Below, piece after piece: positions 1 through 8,686 of a stretch of DNA of 53,916 nucleotides; the stretch's first letter is position 1; the number at the start of each line of letters is the position of its first letter. This stretch comes from Maledivibacter halophilus. Its GTDB lineage: Bacteria; Bacillota; Clostridia; Peptostreptococcales; Caminicellaceae. The stretch spans positions 1 to 53,916 of the forward strand of contig NZ_FUZT01000023.1 of NCBI RefSeq assembly GCF_900167445.1, written 5' to 3'. A program made the translations under genes and the position numbers. The notes under the pieces were generated by a model, which saw only the letters and a list, made by a program, of their open reading frames with translations, did no database searches and was not told where the DNA came from.

Positions 1-1
1 C

Positions 2-472
2 TATGAAGCATTGGGCTATGGATATGGACCAGGAATAGGGGAAGGATATGATAGAACGATACTTATTCTTTCCAGAGCATCGGGAGTACCTGTGGCAGCA
101 AATGCCCTTGCTTATGGAGCATCCTTGGCTAAAGGAAATTTGAAGGAAATAGCAAAGACTGAATTTGAAAAAGCAAATAAGGCAGGACTAAAGGATATAT
201 TAAAGGGATTGACAAAGGACAGTAAGAAAGCTTCGGATTCTGATGAAGAAGTGGCTGCTCCGCCAAAGGAAGTAGTAACAGGATCTATATCGGGAATAGA
301 TATAATGGATCTAGAGGATGCTGTAAAGGCCCTTTGGAAGGAAAAAATCTATGCAGAAAGTGGTATGGGTTGTACTGGACCTATAGTTTTAGTAAATGAA
401 GATAAGGTTGCTAAAGCCACTGAGATACTTGCTAAGGTTGGATTTGTTGCTAAGGAAGGGGATCCCTGTTAG
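2..472 (+). CDS. grdD: Glycine reductase complex component C, subunit GrdD (3' part)
   Basis: C-terminal 156 residues of a protein whose start lies left of the window. Component C takes the carboxymethyl-selenoether formed on selenoprotein A and releases acetyl phosphate. The visible part begins in a Gly-rich stretch (GYGYGPGIGEGYDR), continues through a Lys-rich variable linker, and ends with ESGMGCTGPIV about 40 residues from the C-terminus. That Cys corresponds to the one known in the family to carry the acetyl thioester. The GrdD call rests on this motif and on the grdI/grdH pair just downstream. GrdC should lie immediately to the left. A strong terminator follows the stop codon. Confidence 0.85.
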   Translation, partial: YEALGYGYGPGIGEGYDRTILILSRASGVPVAANALAYGASLAKGNLKEIAKTEFEKANKAGLKDILKGLTKDSKKASDSDEEVAAPPKEVVTGSISGIDIMDLEDAVKALWKEKIYAESGMGCTGPIVLVNEDKVAKATEILAKVGFVAKEGDPC

Positions 473-546
473 ATAAATAGAAAATTTTAAAGTAATATGT
501 TTGTATAACCAATTAAAATTGTTTTATAATTTTATAATGATTTATG

Positions 547-598
547 TATAAAACCTATTCAATCTGGTCCAAGATTGAATAGGTTTTATACTTTTTTT
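547..598 (+). terminator. Rho-independent terminator after grdD
   Basis: Perfect 19-bp stem (547-565 with 572-590), 6-nt loop, followed by C and seven T residues. It lies about 75 nt after the grdD stop and closes the upstream grd operon. Confidence 0.9.
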
Positions 599-600
599 AA

Positions 601-629
601 AAGCCCCATGATGATTTTATCGGGGGTTT
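601..629 (-). terminator. Probable terminator of the tetR gene (minus strand)
   Basis: On the minus strand a short CCCC/GGGG hairpin overlaps the tetR stop codon and is followed by TTTTAAAAAAAG. The loop is about 14 nt, so it is weaker than the terminator facing it. Confidence 0.5.
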
Positions 630-1293
630 AGTTAATATGACAATTGGTGTAGGATCTAATTATTTGTTTCATATAGAATAGTGTCTTATCAGTGGCTTCA
701 TCTATTGAATAATCTGTTTGTTCATTTAATATCCTTGAAAGCATTCCCTGATAAATTAGAATAGTCATTTCATTAATATCTTCCAAATCTTCTTTTTTAA
801 GCTGTAAATTATTTACGAATGATTTTAGTATAGATCTATTTCTATCATAAATATTTTGTCCCAATAGCATAGGAAGAAGATTTAGTGACTGATCACCAAG
901 TTCTTCTGGAAAAATTTTATAATATTCTTTAATATCATCATTTAAGGAATTACTAAATTTATCAAAGAAAATTCTGTAATATATTTTAGGCTTACTAAAA
1001 GAATGATAGCAGAAGCATTTCCAAATACCAAAATATTTGTCAATAGGAGTTTGGACATTTTTTAGATACTTAGGTAGACTTGTTACATATTCCTTTAAGT
1101 ATTTCATAGATGCAAAAAAAATAAGGTGATCTAGATTTTCAAAATAATTATATAGGGTTGCACTATTATATCCAGCCATATCCGATACTTTTCTTATAGT
1201 AATAGCTTCTATTCCATCAGTTTCTATAATTTGGTTTACTGCTTCAATAAAATAACTCATCATACGTCTTTTTTGAATTTCTTTTTTATTCAT
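628..1293 (-). CDS. TetR/AcrR-family transcriptional regulator
   Basis: 221 residues. The N-terminal helix-turn-helix occupies about residues 8-55 (IRKVSDMAGYNSATLYNYF is the typical TetR recognition region). The rest is an all-helical, divergent ligand domain with several Tyr, Phe and Trp. The ATG has a GGTGA-type ribosome binding site. The gene sits between grdD and the grdI-grdH-BCCT set and is transcribed toward grdD. Its own upstream region (1351-1386) carries one half of the AGATAACCAAC repeat that recurs near other genes here, so autoregulation through that sequence is possible but unproven. The ligand is unknown; regulation of amine or amino-acid reduction is an inference from position. 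Confidence 0.85.
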   Translation of the reverse strand: MNKKEIQKRRMMSYFIEAVNQIIETDGIEAITIRKVSDMAGYNSATLYNYFENLDHLIFFASMKYLKEYVTSLPKYLKNVQTPIDKYFGIWKCFCYHSFSKPKIYYRIFFDKFSNSLNDDIKEYYKIFPEELGDQSLNLLPMLLGQNIYDRNRSILKSFVNNLQLKKEDLEDINEMTILIYQGMLSRILNEQTDYSIDEATDKTLFYMKQIIRSYTNCHIN

Positions 1294-1350
1294 ATCAATT
1301 CACCAACTAATAAAATTTTAATTTCATAATAAGTATTATAACATATGCTT

Positions 1351-1386
1351 TTAAAGATAACCAACTCTAAAAGTATTATAAATTTT
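1351..1386 (-). repeat. Family A repeat, single arm, upstream of tetR
   Basis: Reads AAAGATAACCAAC then TCTAAAAGTATTATAAATTTT on the plus strand. It is nearly identical (inverted) to the right half of the palindrome at 24133-24182, including an embedded TATAAT on the minus strand that could serve as the tetR -10 box. The matching second arm is not clearly preserved. The rest of the 1294-1725 gap is AT-rich, with the grdI promoter at its right end. Confidence 0.6.
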
Positions 1387-1581
1387 GTTTAAAAAATATA
1401 TTTTTTAATAATACTATTGGGGAGAAATATATAATCTCAAATCACCATAATATGTAATGGAAATATTACACTTTAATTTCTATATTTGTATAATTATTGT
1501 ATAAATTTATACTATAACTTATATAATTAGCTAATTTATAAAAAAAAATGCAATATAAATCAAGAATATATCACAAACGAA

Positions 1582-1611
1582 TTTACAATATAATCATGGT
1601 TATGATATAAT
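1582..1611 (+). promoter_or_regulatory. Probable sigma-A promoter of grdI-grdH
   Basis: TTTACA (1582-1587), an 18-bp spacer and TATAAT (1606-1611). Transcription would begin near 1618, right at the foot of the hairpin at 1620-1694. Confidence 0.6.
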
Positions 1612-1619
1612 TGTATTAG

Positions 1620-1694
1620 TTAGAAAAATAACAAGAATATGCAAGAGAAATAACGTTTTCTTATTTATTGCAGTTATAAATGTTATTTTTCTAG
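1620..1694 (+). promoter_or_regulatory. Leader hairpin at the 5' end of the grdI transcript
   Basis: A perfect 13-bp outer stem (1621-1633 with 1681-1693) encloses a second stem made of TGCAA/TTGCA (1640-1644 with 1668-1672) and AAATAA/TTATTT (1648-1653 with 1661-1666). There is no following T tract, so it is not a terminator. It lies just before the grdI ribosome binding site (GAAAGGAGTG) and could stabilise the 5' end of the mRNA or regulate it. Confidence 0.55.
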
Positions 1695-1725
1695 AAATAA
1701 TATAAGTTATGAAAGGAGTGTAAAA

Positions 1726-3051
1726 ATGAAATTAGAAATTGGTAATTTTTTCGTAAAGGACATTGTTTTCGGAGACAAGACTGCCTATGAAAATGGAATA
1801 TTAACTATTAATAAAGAAGAAGCTTTGGCAGTAGTTAAAGAAGATGAACACATAACAGAAGCAGACCTATTTATAGTTAAGCCAGGAGACAAAGTAAGAT
1901 TAGTACCCGTTAAAGAAGCAATTGAGCCAAGACACCGTGTTGGGGGAGGCCCAGTATTTCCTGGTGTAACTGGAGACCTTATGCAGCCTGGAAATGGAAA
2001 AACCCTTGCTCTTAAAGATTGCAGTGTATTAGTAGTAGGAAAGCATTGGGGTGGCTTCCAGGATGGACTAATAGATATGGGTGGAGAAGGAGCTAAATAC
2101 ACGTTTTTTTCACAATTAAAGAACATAGTTTTAGTTGCTGATACCGATGAAGAATTTGAAAAACGTGAACAACAAAAGAAAAATCGTGCACTAAGATGGG
2201 CAGGAATGCGTTTGGCAGAGTATATAGGAAACTGTGTAGCTGACCTTGAGCCAGAAGAAGTAGAAACCTATGAATTAGAGCCAGTAACAAAGCGTTCTAA
2301 GGAAGTAAATGACTTACCAAGTGTAGTACTTGTTTTACAGCCTCAATCTCAAATGGAAGAAATGGGATATAATGATTTAGTTTATGGATGGGATTGTAAC
2401 CATATGGTACCAACATTTATGCATCCAAATGAGGTATTAGATGGGGCAATGATCTCAGGATCCTTTATGCCTTGTTCATCAAAATGGTCAACATATGATT
2501 TCCAAAATTATCCTATGATTAAAAGATTGTACAAGGAACATGGAAAAACAGTTAACTTTTTAGGTGTAATAATGTCCAATCTAAATGTTGCCCTAGAGCA
2601 AAAAGAAAGATCAGCCCTATTTGTGGCTCAAATGGCTAAGTCCTTAGGAGCAGATAGTGCAATAGTTGCAGAAGAAGGATATGGAAATCCCGATGCAGAC
2701 TTTATAGCTTGTTTAGTAGCTTTAGAGGATGCAGGAGTTAAGACTGTAGGACTTACAAATGAGTGTACAGGAAGAGATGGAGCATCACAGCCTCTAGTAA
2801 CATTAGATCCAAAGGCTGATGCAATAGTGTCCTGTGGTAATGTATCTGAGCTTATAAAGCTTCCACCAATGGAAACAGTATTAGGTGAACTAGAAGCTTT
2901 AGCTAGAGATGGTTTATCAGGTGGATGGGCCGATGATGAACTATTAGGGCCATCAGTTAAAGAAGATGGATCGATAATTATGGAAAATAATGCTATGTTC
3001 TGTGGAGACCAAGTTGCAGGCTGGTCTACTAAGACAATGGTTGAATATTAA
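1726..3051 (+). CDS. grdI: Betaine (or sarcosine) reductase component B, alpha subunit proprotein (GrdI/GrdG type)
   Basis: 441 residues, the expected length of the GrdE/GrdG/GrdI family, with ribosome binding site AAAGGAGTG before the ATG. Component B binds the substrate amine through a pyruvoyl group and passes the carbon unit to selenoprotein A. Family members are made as proproteins and cleaved at an internal Cys that becomes the pyruvoyl group. The best candidate here is Cys250 in GSFMPCSSKW, close to the position reported for GrdE (about 242). A second conserved Cys lies in TNECTGRDG (Cys347). The gene is followed after 16 nt by grdH and then a BCCT transporter, which favours betaine (GrdI). 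Sarcosine (GrdG) cannot be excluded, because the three paralogues are very alike. Confidence 0.85.
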   Translation: MKLEIGNFFVKDIVFGDKTAYENGILTINKEEALAVVKEDEHITEADLFIVKPGDKVRLVPVKEAIEPRHRVGGGPVFPGVTGDLMQPGNGKTLALKDCSVLVVGKHWGGFQDGLIDMGGEGAKYTFFSQLKNIVLVADTDEEFEKREQQKKNRALRWAGMRLAEYIGNCVADLEPEEVETYELEPVTKRSKEVNDLPSVVLVLQPQSQMEEMGYNDLVYGWDCNHMVPTFMHPNEVLDGAMISGSFMPCSSKWSTYDFQNYPMIKRLYKEHGKTVNFLGVIMSNLNVALEQKERSALFVAQMAKSLGADSAIVAEEGYGNPDADFIACLVALEDAGVKTVGLTNECTGRDGASQPLVTLDPKADAIVSCGNVSELIKLPPMETVLGELEALARDGLSGGWADDELLGPSVKEDGSIIMENNAMFCGDQVAGWSTKTMVEY

Positions 3052-3067
3052 GGAGGTGTATAGAGAT

Positions 3068-4384
3068 ATGAAAAAAGCTATTTTATACTTAAACCAATTC
3101 TTTGGACAAATTGGTGGAGAAGATGTTGCCGATTATGAGCCAGAGATTAGAGAAGGTCTAGTTGGACCTGCTATGGCCCTTGACAAGGCTTTAGGTGATG
3201 ATGTAAAAGTTACTCATACAATAATCTGTGGAGATAATTTCATGGGTTCAAGGAAAGATGAAGCAGTTGAAACTATATTAGGATTTTTAGAAGGATTAGA
3301 GTTTGACATATTCTTTGCGGGACCTGCATTTAGAGCTGGAAGATATGGAGCTGCCTGTGGACACATATGTAAAGCAGTAAAAGAAAAATTCAAGGTGCCT
3401 GTGATAACTTCTATGAACGATGAAAACCCTGGAGTTGAAATGTTCAGTAAAGAAATGTATATTTTCAAAGGCGGTAAAAGTGCTGCTAAAATGAGAGCAG
3501 ATACTAAGGTAATGGCTAAATTTGCTAAAAAGCTAATAAATGGTGAAGAGCTTTTATCAGCAGAAGAAGAAGGTTATTATGGAAGAGGAGTAAGACATCA
3601 AAAATGGTTGAATCCTCCAGTACCGGCTACAGATAGAGTTATAGATATGCTTCTTAAAAAAGTCAAAGGTGAAGATTTTGTTAGTGAATTGCCTATACCA
3701 GAATTAGATTTAGTCCCTATAGCACCTGCTATTAAAGATTTAAGCAAAGCAAAGATTGCTTTAGCAACAACAGGAGGTATAGTACCAGTAGATAACCCTG
3801 ATAGAATTCAATCAGCTTCTGCCACAAGATGGGGGAAATATGATATATCTAATTTAGATAGTCTTCCAGGTGGAGTATATAAAACTATCCATGCAGGTTT
3901 TGACCCGGCTGCTGCTGATGCTAATCCCGATGTAATAGTACCATTAGATGCATTAAGGGCATATGAGAAAGAAGGAAGAATTGGATCAATACACAATTAT
4001 TTCTATACAACAGTTGGAACAGGGACTACTCAAGCTGAGGCAGCAAGAATGGCAAGAGAAATTGTTGAGCATCTTAAAGCTGATGAAGTAGATGCGGTTA
4101 TTTTAACATCTACATGAGGTACCTGTACTCTTTGCGGTGCAACGATGGTTAAGGAAATTGAAAAAGCTGGAATTACAATAGTACAAATGGCAAACTTAAT
4201 ACCAGTAGCAAAAACAGTTGGATCAAACAGAATGGTTCCAACCATATCTATTCCATATCCTTTAGGAGATCCAAGTACTTCGAAGGAAGAGCAGTGGAAG
4301 CTTAGATATCACAGAGTAGGAGTAGCTTTAGAAGCTCTAGAAACTGATATAGAAGAACAAACAGTATTTAAAGTAAAGATATAA
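3068..4384 (+). CDS. grdH: Betaine (or sarcosine) reductase component B, beta subunit, selenoprotein (GrdH/GrdF type)
   Basis: Read through one in-frame TGA (4115-4117), the gene encodes 438 residues, the usual length for GrdB/GrdF/GrdH. The TGA is codon 350, the same position as the selenocysteine known in GrdB, and lies in the motif U-G-T-C-T-L-C (UxxCxxC), the redox centre facing selenoprotein A. The downstream part (MVKEIEKAGI... to the TAA at 4382) continues in the same frame and matches the family. The start is the ATG at 3068, behind AAGGAGGTG; an in-frame start at 2990 lies inside grdI and is rejected. A gene finder would cut this protein at 4117 and call the rest a separate 79-residue ORF. 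Confidence 0.93.
4115..4140 (+). promoter_or_regulatory. UGA selenocysteine codon and bacterial SECIS-type hairpin
   Basis: The TGA at 4115-4117 is followed at once by a small hairpin: GTACC (4119-4123) pairs with GGTGC (4136-4140) around a 12-nt loop. Bacterial SECIS elements lie within the coding sequence right behind the UGA and bind SelB; position and size fit. The selA/selB/selC/selD genes are not in this window. Confidence 0.75.
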
Positions 4385-4399
4385 TTGTCATTTAGATAT

Positions 4400-4529
4400 A
4401 GTGCTAGTTATAAAGATAACCAACATTAAAATTAAATATAAATTTTATAGAAAATAGTAAATATTTCTACATTTTTTCTATGGAATTTATTATACTTTAA
4501 AGTTGGTTATCTTTAGGTTAACTAGCACT
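4400..4529. repeat. Family A palindrome, long copy, upstream of the BCCT gene
   Basis: A 130-bp imperfect palindrome fills the gap between grdH and the transporter. Outer arms AGTGCTAGTTA...AAAGATAACCAAC (4400-4424) and the complement (4502-4529) match except for a 3-nt insertion. Inner arms around TATAGAAAA/TTTTTTCTAT also pair. The right arm reads TTTAAAGTTGGTTATCTTT, the form seen just upstream of several other genes here. It ends about 12 nt before the ribosome binding site of the transporter. Confidence 0.8.
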
Positions 4530-4558
4530 ATAATATTAATGAGGAGGAGATTGAATAT

Positions 4559-6040
4559 ATGAATGATAAAAAGACTAATAACATAGTTTATTATATATCA
4601 CTAATAGTCGTATTTGGAATTGTAGGATGGGGAATACTAGGTAAGGATAGCTTTGAAATGGCAGCAAATGGACTATATAAGTTTCTAACAGATAACTTTG
4701 GATGGACTTACCTTATATCCATGTTTCTATTTGTGGGATTTGCCACATTTTTAGCATTTAGTAAATATGGAAATATAAAACTTGGACCAGATGATTCTAA
4801 GCCTGAGTTTAAAACATCCTCATGGTTTGCAATGTTATTTGGAGCAGGTATGGGTATTGGACTTGTGTTTTGGGGTGTTGCAGAGCCTTTAAACCATTTT
4901 GCTCATACACCCTTCGGTATACAAAGTGGAACGCCAGAGGCGGCTAATTTTGCTATGAGAAAGTCTTTTATGCATTGGGGATTTCATCCATGGGCTAACT
5001 ACAGTATTATAGGGCTAGCTCTAGCATATTTTCAATTTAGAAAAAATAGACCAGGCTTAATAAGTAGTATATTTATACCACTATTAGGTGAAGAAAGAGT
5101 AAAAGGTCCTTTAGGTAAAACTATAGATATCTTTGCAGTGTTTGCAACAGTTGCAGGAGTGGCAACTTCTTTAGGACTTGGTACTTTGCAAATAAACGGT
5201 GGATTAAATTATTTATTTGGACTTCCTATAACTAAAACTGTACAAATAAGCATTATAGCAATAGTAACATTTGTTTATATATGGACGGCAGTTACAGGAA
5301 TACAAAAGGGTATTAAGATTTTATCTGATATTAACTTATTTACTGCAATTACCCTATTAATAGCAGTAATATTAATTGGACCTACAATAAAAATAATAAA
5401 TTCATTTACAAACGGATTAGGAATGTATATGAGTTCATTTGTAAGAGATAGCTTTCATATAGAGCCCTTTGGAGATAATAAATGGATTGGGGACTGGACC
5501 ATATTCTACTGGGCATGGTGGATTGCATGGGCGCCATTTGTAGGAACATTTATAGCACGTATTTCTAAAGGTAGAACAATTAGAGAATTTATATTAGGAG
5601 TTATAGTAGCCCCTTCTTTAGCTTCATTTGTATGGTTTGCAGCTTTTGGAACCCTCGGTATAGATCTAGGTGTTGATATGGCCACAAAGGCTGCAAAGGT
5701 TACAGAAACAGCACTTTTCATTACTTTAGAGCAGTATCCCTTAGGAAGTATAATTTCTTTAATAGCTGTATTTCTATTATGTACCTTCTTTATTACATCA
5801 GCAAATTCTGCTACCTTTGTTTTAGGTATGTTTACATCTGAAGGAGATTTGAATCCATCAAATACAAAGAAAATAGTCTGGGGAATTGTTCAAGCATTAC
5901 TTGCTTTAGCGCTTCTTCTTGCCGGGGGATTAACCACATTGCAGGTTGGCTCAGTGGCTGCAGCATTTCCATTTATTTTTATAATGATCTTTGCTTGCGT
6001 TTCCCTTCTCAAGGCATTGAGAGCTGAAAAAATTAATTAA
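4559..6040 (+). CDS. BCCT-family transporter (betaine/carnitine/choline type)
   Basis: 493 residues with about 12 membrane segments and ribosome binding site GAGGAGGAG. The BCCT signature is present: a Gly-rich helix MLFGAGMGIGLVFWGVAEP (about residues 91-110) and the Trp-rich stretch WTIFYWAWWIAWAPFVG followed by TFIARISKGRT (about 318-345). It should import betaine or a similar N-methylated compound (sarcosine, carnitine or choline) driven by Na+ or H+, feeding the reductase encoded upstream. Known grd gene sets often carry such a transporter. The short N- and C-terminal tails suggest a uniporter or nutrient symporter rather than an osmosensing BetP type. The gene is flanked on both sides by family A palindromes. 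Confidence 0.92.
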   Translation: MNDKKTNNIVYYISLIVVFGIVGWGILGKDSFEMAANGLYKFLTDNFGWTYLISMFLFVGFATFLAFSKYGNIKLGPDDSKPEFKTSSWFAMLFGAGMGIGLVFWGVAEPLNHFAHTPFGIQSGTPEAANFAMRKSFMHWGFHPWANYSIIGLALAYFQFRKNRPGLISSIFIPLLGEERVKGPLGKTIDIFAVFATVAGVATSLGLGTLQINGGLNYLFGLPITKTVQISIIAIVTFVYIWTAVTGIQKGIKILSDINLFTAITLLIAVILIGPTIKIINSFTNGLGMYMSSFVRDSFHIEPFGDNKWIGDWTIFYWAWWIAWAPFVGTFIARISKGRTIREFILGVIVAPSLASFVWFAAFGTLGIDLGVDMATKAAKVTETALFITLEQYPLGSIISLIAVFLLCTFFITSANSATFVLGMFTSEGDLNPSNTKKIVWGIVQALLALALLLAGGLTTLQVGSVAAAFPFIFIMIFACVSLLKALRAEKIN

Positions 6041-6049
6041 AAGATTTAT

Positions 6050-6108
6050 ATAAAGATAAACAACTTTGGGGTTTAATAAATTTGAATCTTAATGTTGTTT
6101 ATCTTTAT
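6050..6108. repeat. Family A palindrome downstream of BCCT; possible bidirectional terminator
   Basis: A perfect 15-bp inverted repeat, ATAAAGATAAACAAC (6050-6064) with its complement (6094-6108), around a 29-nt loop, followed by TTACTTGTTATTTT. It lies 10 nt after the BCCT stop and between converging genes, so it may end transcription, but the arms belong to the same AGATAA(A/C)CAAC family as elements that lie upstream of other genes. Confidence 0.65.
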
Positions 6109-6165
6109 TTACTTGTTATTTTAAAAAACTCTGATTGGATTCAAGGCTTTTTTTGTTGTTTTAAA

Positions 6166-6699
6166 TCACATAAAAAATTTTACCAATAATTTACTGCCAA
6201 CTATGCCACCGAGAAATAAAAATAGTGCGAATACCCAACCTGAAAGGGAGAGTGAAGCAATGCCACTATACATTGCACCTATATTACAACCAAGACCTAT
6301 CCTTGCCCCATAGCCCATTAATAGGCCACCTAAAACTGCTGCTACAACCTGTTTCATTGATTTAATTTTTTTGATTCTGAATTGAGAAGCTAAAAGAGAA
6401 GCTAAAAGAGCACCAAAGATAATTCCAATGTTTCTTATAGAAGCAGGATCATTTAAAAAACCAGAATCTAAAGTAGCTTGGGCAGCTTTGCTACTAAAAT
6501 AATACCATTTATCTACACTGCCTCCAACTGCTCTATATAGCCATGCTCCCCAGTTTGCAAAAGCTTGAGAGACTCCCCAAGGGTTACCTGTAGTAGAAAA
6601 TGTAACTATTTGTAAAACCGATAGCAGCACTGCACCAACTATATATGACCATGAGTTTTTAAACCAAAGTTTATAGAACTTATTGTTTTTCAAATCCAA
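6166..6699 (-). CDS. YeeE/YedE-family sulfur transporter, C-terminal-half type
   Basis: 177 residues with about five membrane segments. The conserved second-half motif is GARIGLGCNIGAMYSG followed by LSLSGWVFALFLFLGG, with the Cys of GCNIG. In the thiosulfate transporter TsuA (YeeE) three membrane-embedded Cys pass thiosulfate inward; this protein carries the second-half Cys. The start is a TTG 7 nt behind AAGGAGG. It follows the first-half gene by 79 nt on the same strand, so the two probably assemble into one pore. A near copy is at 30533-31051. Confidence 0.82.
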   Translation of the reverse strand: MDLKNNKFYKLWFKNSWSYIVGAVLLSVLQIVTFSTTGNPWGVSQAFANWGAWLYRAVGGSVDKWYYFSSKAAQATLDSGFLNDPASIRNIGIIFGALLASLLASQFRIKKIKSMKQVVAAVLGGLLMGYGARIGLGCNIGAMYSGIASLSLSGWVFALFLFLGGIVGSKLLVKFFM

Positions 6700-6778
6700 A
6701 GCTATACCTCCTTAATTAGCTTTTTTCGTCAATACTTATAGTTGCACACTTATAAAATTTTATTTTAATATTTTTAAA

Positions 6779-7474
6779 CTATTTAAATATTCTATTTTCC
6801 CATTTATCAGCTAAAATATATAAAGCAGCGATTAACAGTAGTTGAATTATAACTGCTCCAAACCACCCAAATAGGTCAGGTAAAAATATTGCTTTGCCCT
6901 TTAAAATAAAATTAAGTTTCCACCATTCAAAATCATGTGCTCCCCAAAGAGAACCAATAATAAAAAAGAAGAGAGTTAACATTTGAACTAAAAATCCTTC
7001 ACCAACTCTCATAAGGGTACCCGATGTACAGCCTCCTGCTATAACCATGCCTATGCCAAACATAAAAGCACCGATAACTGTTGCAAAGCTAATAGGAGTA
7101 ATATAGGTTTGTCCTGGAATAGGTAAGCCACTAGAATAAGCACTGAATTTTATTGCTGTGAAGGCAATAGTTGTGATTGCAAAGGCTATAAGTACTGCTC
7201 TAGTTAAGGCGGTGCCACCTGTTAAGTAAGGATCCCTCATAGATGCGGTGAAACAAAATCTTGACTTTTGAAGTACAAATCCGAAACAAATACCAGTTAT
7301 CCAAAATAATCCTAATTTTACAGAAATATTAGATAACAAAAACCCAATTATTATCATAATTACTAAAACTGCAATACCTAATGGCATTTGATTTTTATTA
7401 GCATTTCTATTTTTAGAGATTCTAGAAGATGATCTTTCTTTTGGTGATGGTTGACTGTTATTTGTTTTAGTCAT
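6779..7474 (-). CDS. YeeE/YedE-family sulfur transporter, N-terminal-half type
   Basis: 231 residues: a charged N-terminal tail of about 28 residues, then about six membrane segments. Motifs LQKSRFCFTASMRDP (about residues 64-78) and GIGMVIAGGCTSGTLMR carry the two first-half Cys of the YeeE/TsuA fold. ATG with AAAAGGAGAGGTG upstream. It is the first gene of a two-gene minus-strand unit with 6166-6699. A paralogue with the same motifs is at 29583-30278. The likely substrate is thiosulfate or another sulfane-sulfur compound; selenium compounds are an alternative. Confidence 0.83.
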   Translation of the reverse strand: MTKTNNSQPSPKERSSSRISKNRNANKNQMPLGIAVLVIMIIIGFLLSNISVKLGLFWITGICFGFVLQKSRFCFTASMRDPYLTGGTALTRAVLIAFAITTIAFTAIKFSAYSSGLPIPGQTYITPISFATVIGAFMFGIGMVIAGGCTSGTLMRVGEGFLVQMLTLFFFIIGSLWGAHDFEWWKLNFILKGKAIFLPDLFGWFGAVIIQLLLIAALYILADKWENRIFK

Positions 7475-7696
7475 TAGATTACACCTCTCCTTTTACTATA
7501 TATCAATTATAATTATATAGAATTAACAACTATACTAACAAAATTATAACATAAAAAAATTTTTTAGTATAAAATAATAAAATATAATGTGCTAAATAGT
7601 TATAATTTGGGAAATAGATAATAATAAAATTAATATATTATTTGTCAATTAAGATATAATTTTAACATGCTATAAGATTATATGTTATAATACTAT

Positions 7697-7757
7697 CAAT
7701 AAAGTTTATTAAATAGATGAAATTACATAATTTTAATTTCCTTAATAAATTTTATTG
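7697..7757. promoter_or_regulatory. Palindrome in the lysR/yeeE intergenic region
   Basis: CAATAAAGTTTATTAA (7697-7712) and its near-complement (7742-7757) enclose GAAATT...AATTTC, giving a 61-bp imperfect palindrome directly upstream of the LysR gene. It contains GAAATTACATAAT, the core of repeat family B. A possible -10 box TATAAT lies at 7686-7691. It could be a LysR operator or a leader hairpin. Nothing else is visible in the 7475-7789 gap. Confidence 0.5.
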
Positions 7758-7789
7758 TGATTAATATGTTCATAAAGGGAGGAACTGTT

Positions 7790-8686
7790 TTGCATATAGA
7801 AAGCTTTGAATATTTTTACAAAGTGGCTATGGCTAAGAGCATATCAAAGGTTGCAAATAGTGTTCATATTTCTCAGCCTGCTCTCAGTCAGCAGATTCAA
7901 AAGCTTGAAGAAAGCTTGGGATATGAACTATTAATAAGAAGCAATAAGGGAGTTGAGTTAACAGAAAAGGGGTTAATAGTTCTTCAATATGCTGATAATT
8001 TAATAAGAACTTATGAAGCTATGCTTGAACATTTAGAACAGGATTCAAAGAATAGTCAAATTATTAAAATTGAAGCATGCTGGCCAATAGCTACTTATGC
8101 ATTACCATGTGTATTATATAAAATAAAGAATAAATTTCCTCATCATAATTATGAGTTGATATCTAATACATCCCAAGCAATAGAAGAGAATGTTCTAAAT
8201 AATATTGCTGACATAGGTGTTGTTTATGGAAAACCGACTGCTGACTCTTTGGAATGTTATGAAATAGGTACTGATAACCTTGTTTTAGTGGCATCAGATG
8301 ATTATGAAATAGATGAAGAAATAGATTTTGAAAATTTGTTAAAACAACCCTTTGTTTTACTAAATAACAAATTGAATATTGAAGAAATTTTAATAGATAA
8401 GATTAAGCAGTTGGGATATAAATCTAAAGAATTAAATATTCTTTATAAAAGTGATTCGACGGAGTCAGTGAAGTCTTCTATTTTCAAAGGATATGGCATT
8501 GCTTTTGTTCCTTATATTTCTATTAAGAAAGAACTATATGAAAAGCGGTTAAAGCAAATAAAAATATCCGATTTTTCTATGAAATATCATATGTATTTAA
8601 TAAATAAAAAGAATACAAGATTGAGCAAATCTATTACTGAATTCATAAAATATTTCAAAAAAATAGGAAAAGAGAGTCTGTGCTAG
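7790..8686 (+). CDS. LysR-family transcriptional regulator
   Basis: 298 residues from the TTG at 7790, chosen because AAAGGGAGGAACT ends 6 nt before it; an upstream in-frame GTG (7757) would place the ribosome binding site inside the gene. The winged helix spans residues 1-60 (ESFEYFYKVAMAKSISKVAN, then HISQPALSQQIQKLEESLGY), followed by a CysB/CbbR-type ligand domain. It is divergent from the split YeeE genes and overlaps the 3' end of the opposing tusA by 4 bp. Position makes it the likely regulator of the local sulfur genes. A close paralogue is at 39424-40314. The co-inducer is unknown. Confidence 0.88.
   Translation: MHIESFEYFYKVAMAKSISKVANSVHISQPALSQQIQKLEESLGYELLIRSNKGVELTEKGLIVLQYADNLIRTYEAMLEHLEQDSKNSQIIKIEACWPIATYALPCVLYKIKNKFPHHNYELISNTSQAIEENVLNNIADIGVVYGKPTADSLECYEIGTDNLVLVASDDYEIDEEIDFENLLKQPFVLLNNKLNIEEILIDKIKQLGYKSKELNILYKSDSTESVKSSIFKGYGIAFVPYISIKKELYEKRLKQIKISDFSMKYHMYLINKKNTRLSKSITEFIKYFKKIGKESLC

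Noticed and set aside
1387..1581. Glycine or other known riboswitch before grdI
   Set aside because: I looked for the glycine-aptamer core and for SAM-type motifs and saw neither; the sequence is AT-rich with only the promoter and hairpin noted.
1785..2126. 113-residue minus-strand ORF inside grdI (and similar long antisense ORFs at 24816-25343 and 41886-42398)
   Set aside because: Mirror frames of well-supported genes, without start signals or recognisable motifs.
4145..4384. Separate 79-residue gene after grdH
   Set aside because: Same frame as grdH and continuous with it through the Sec TGA; it is the C-terminus of that protein.
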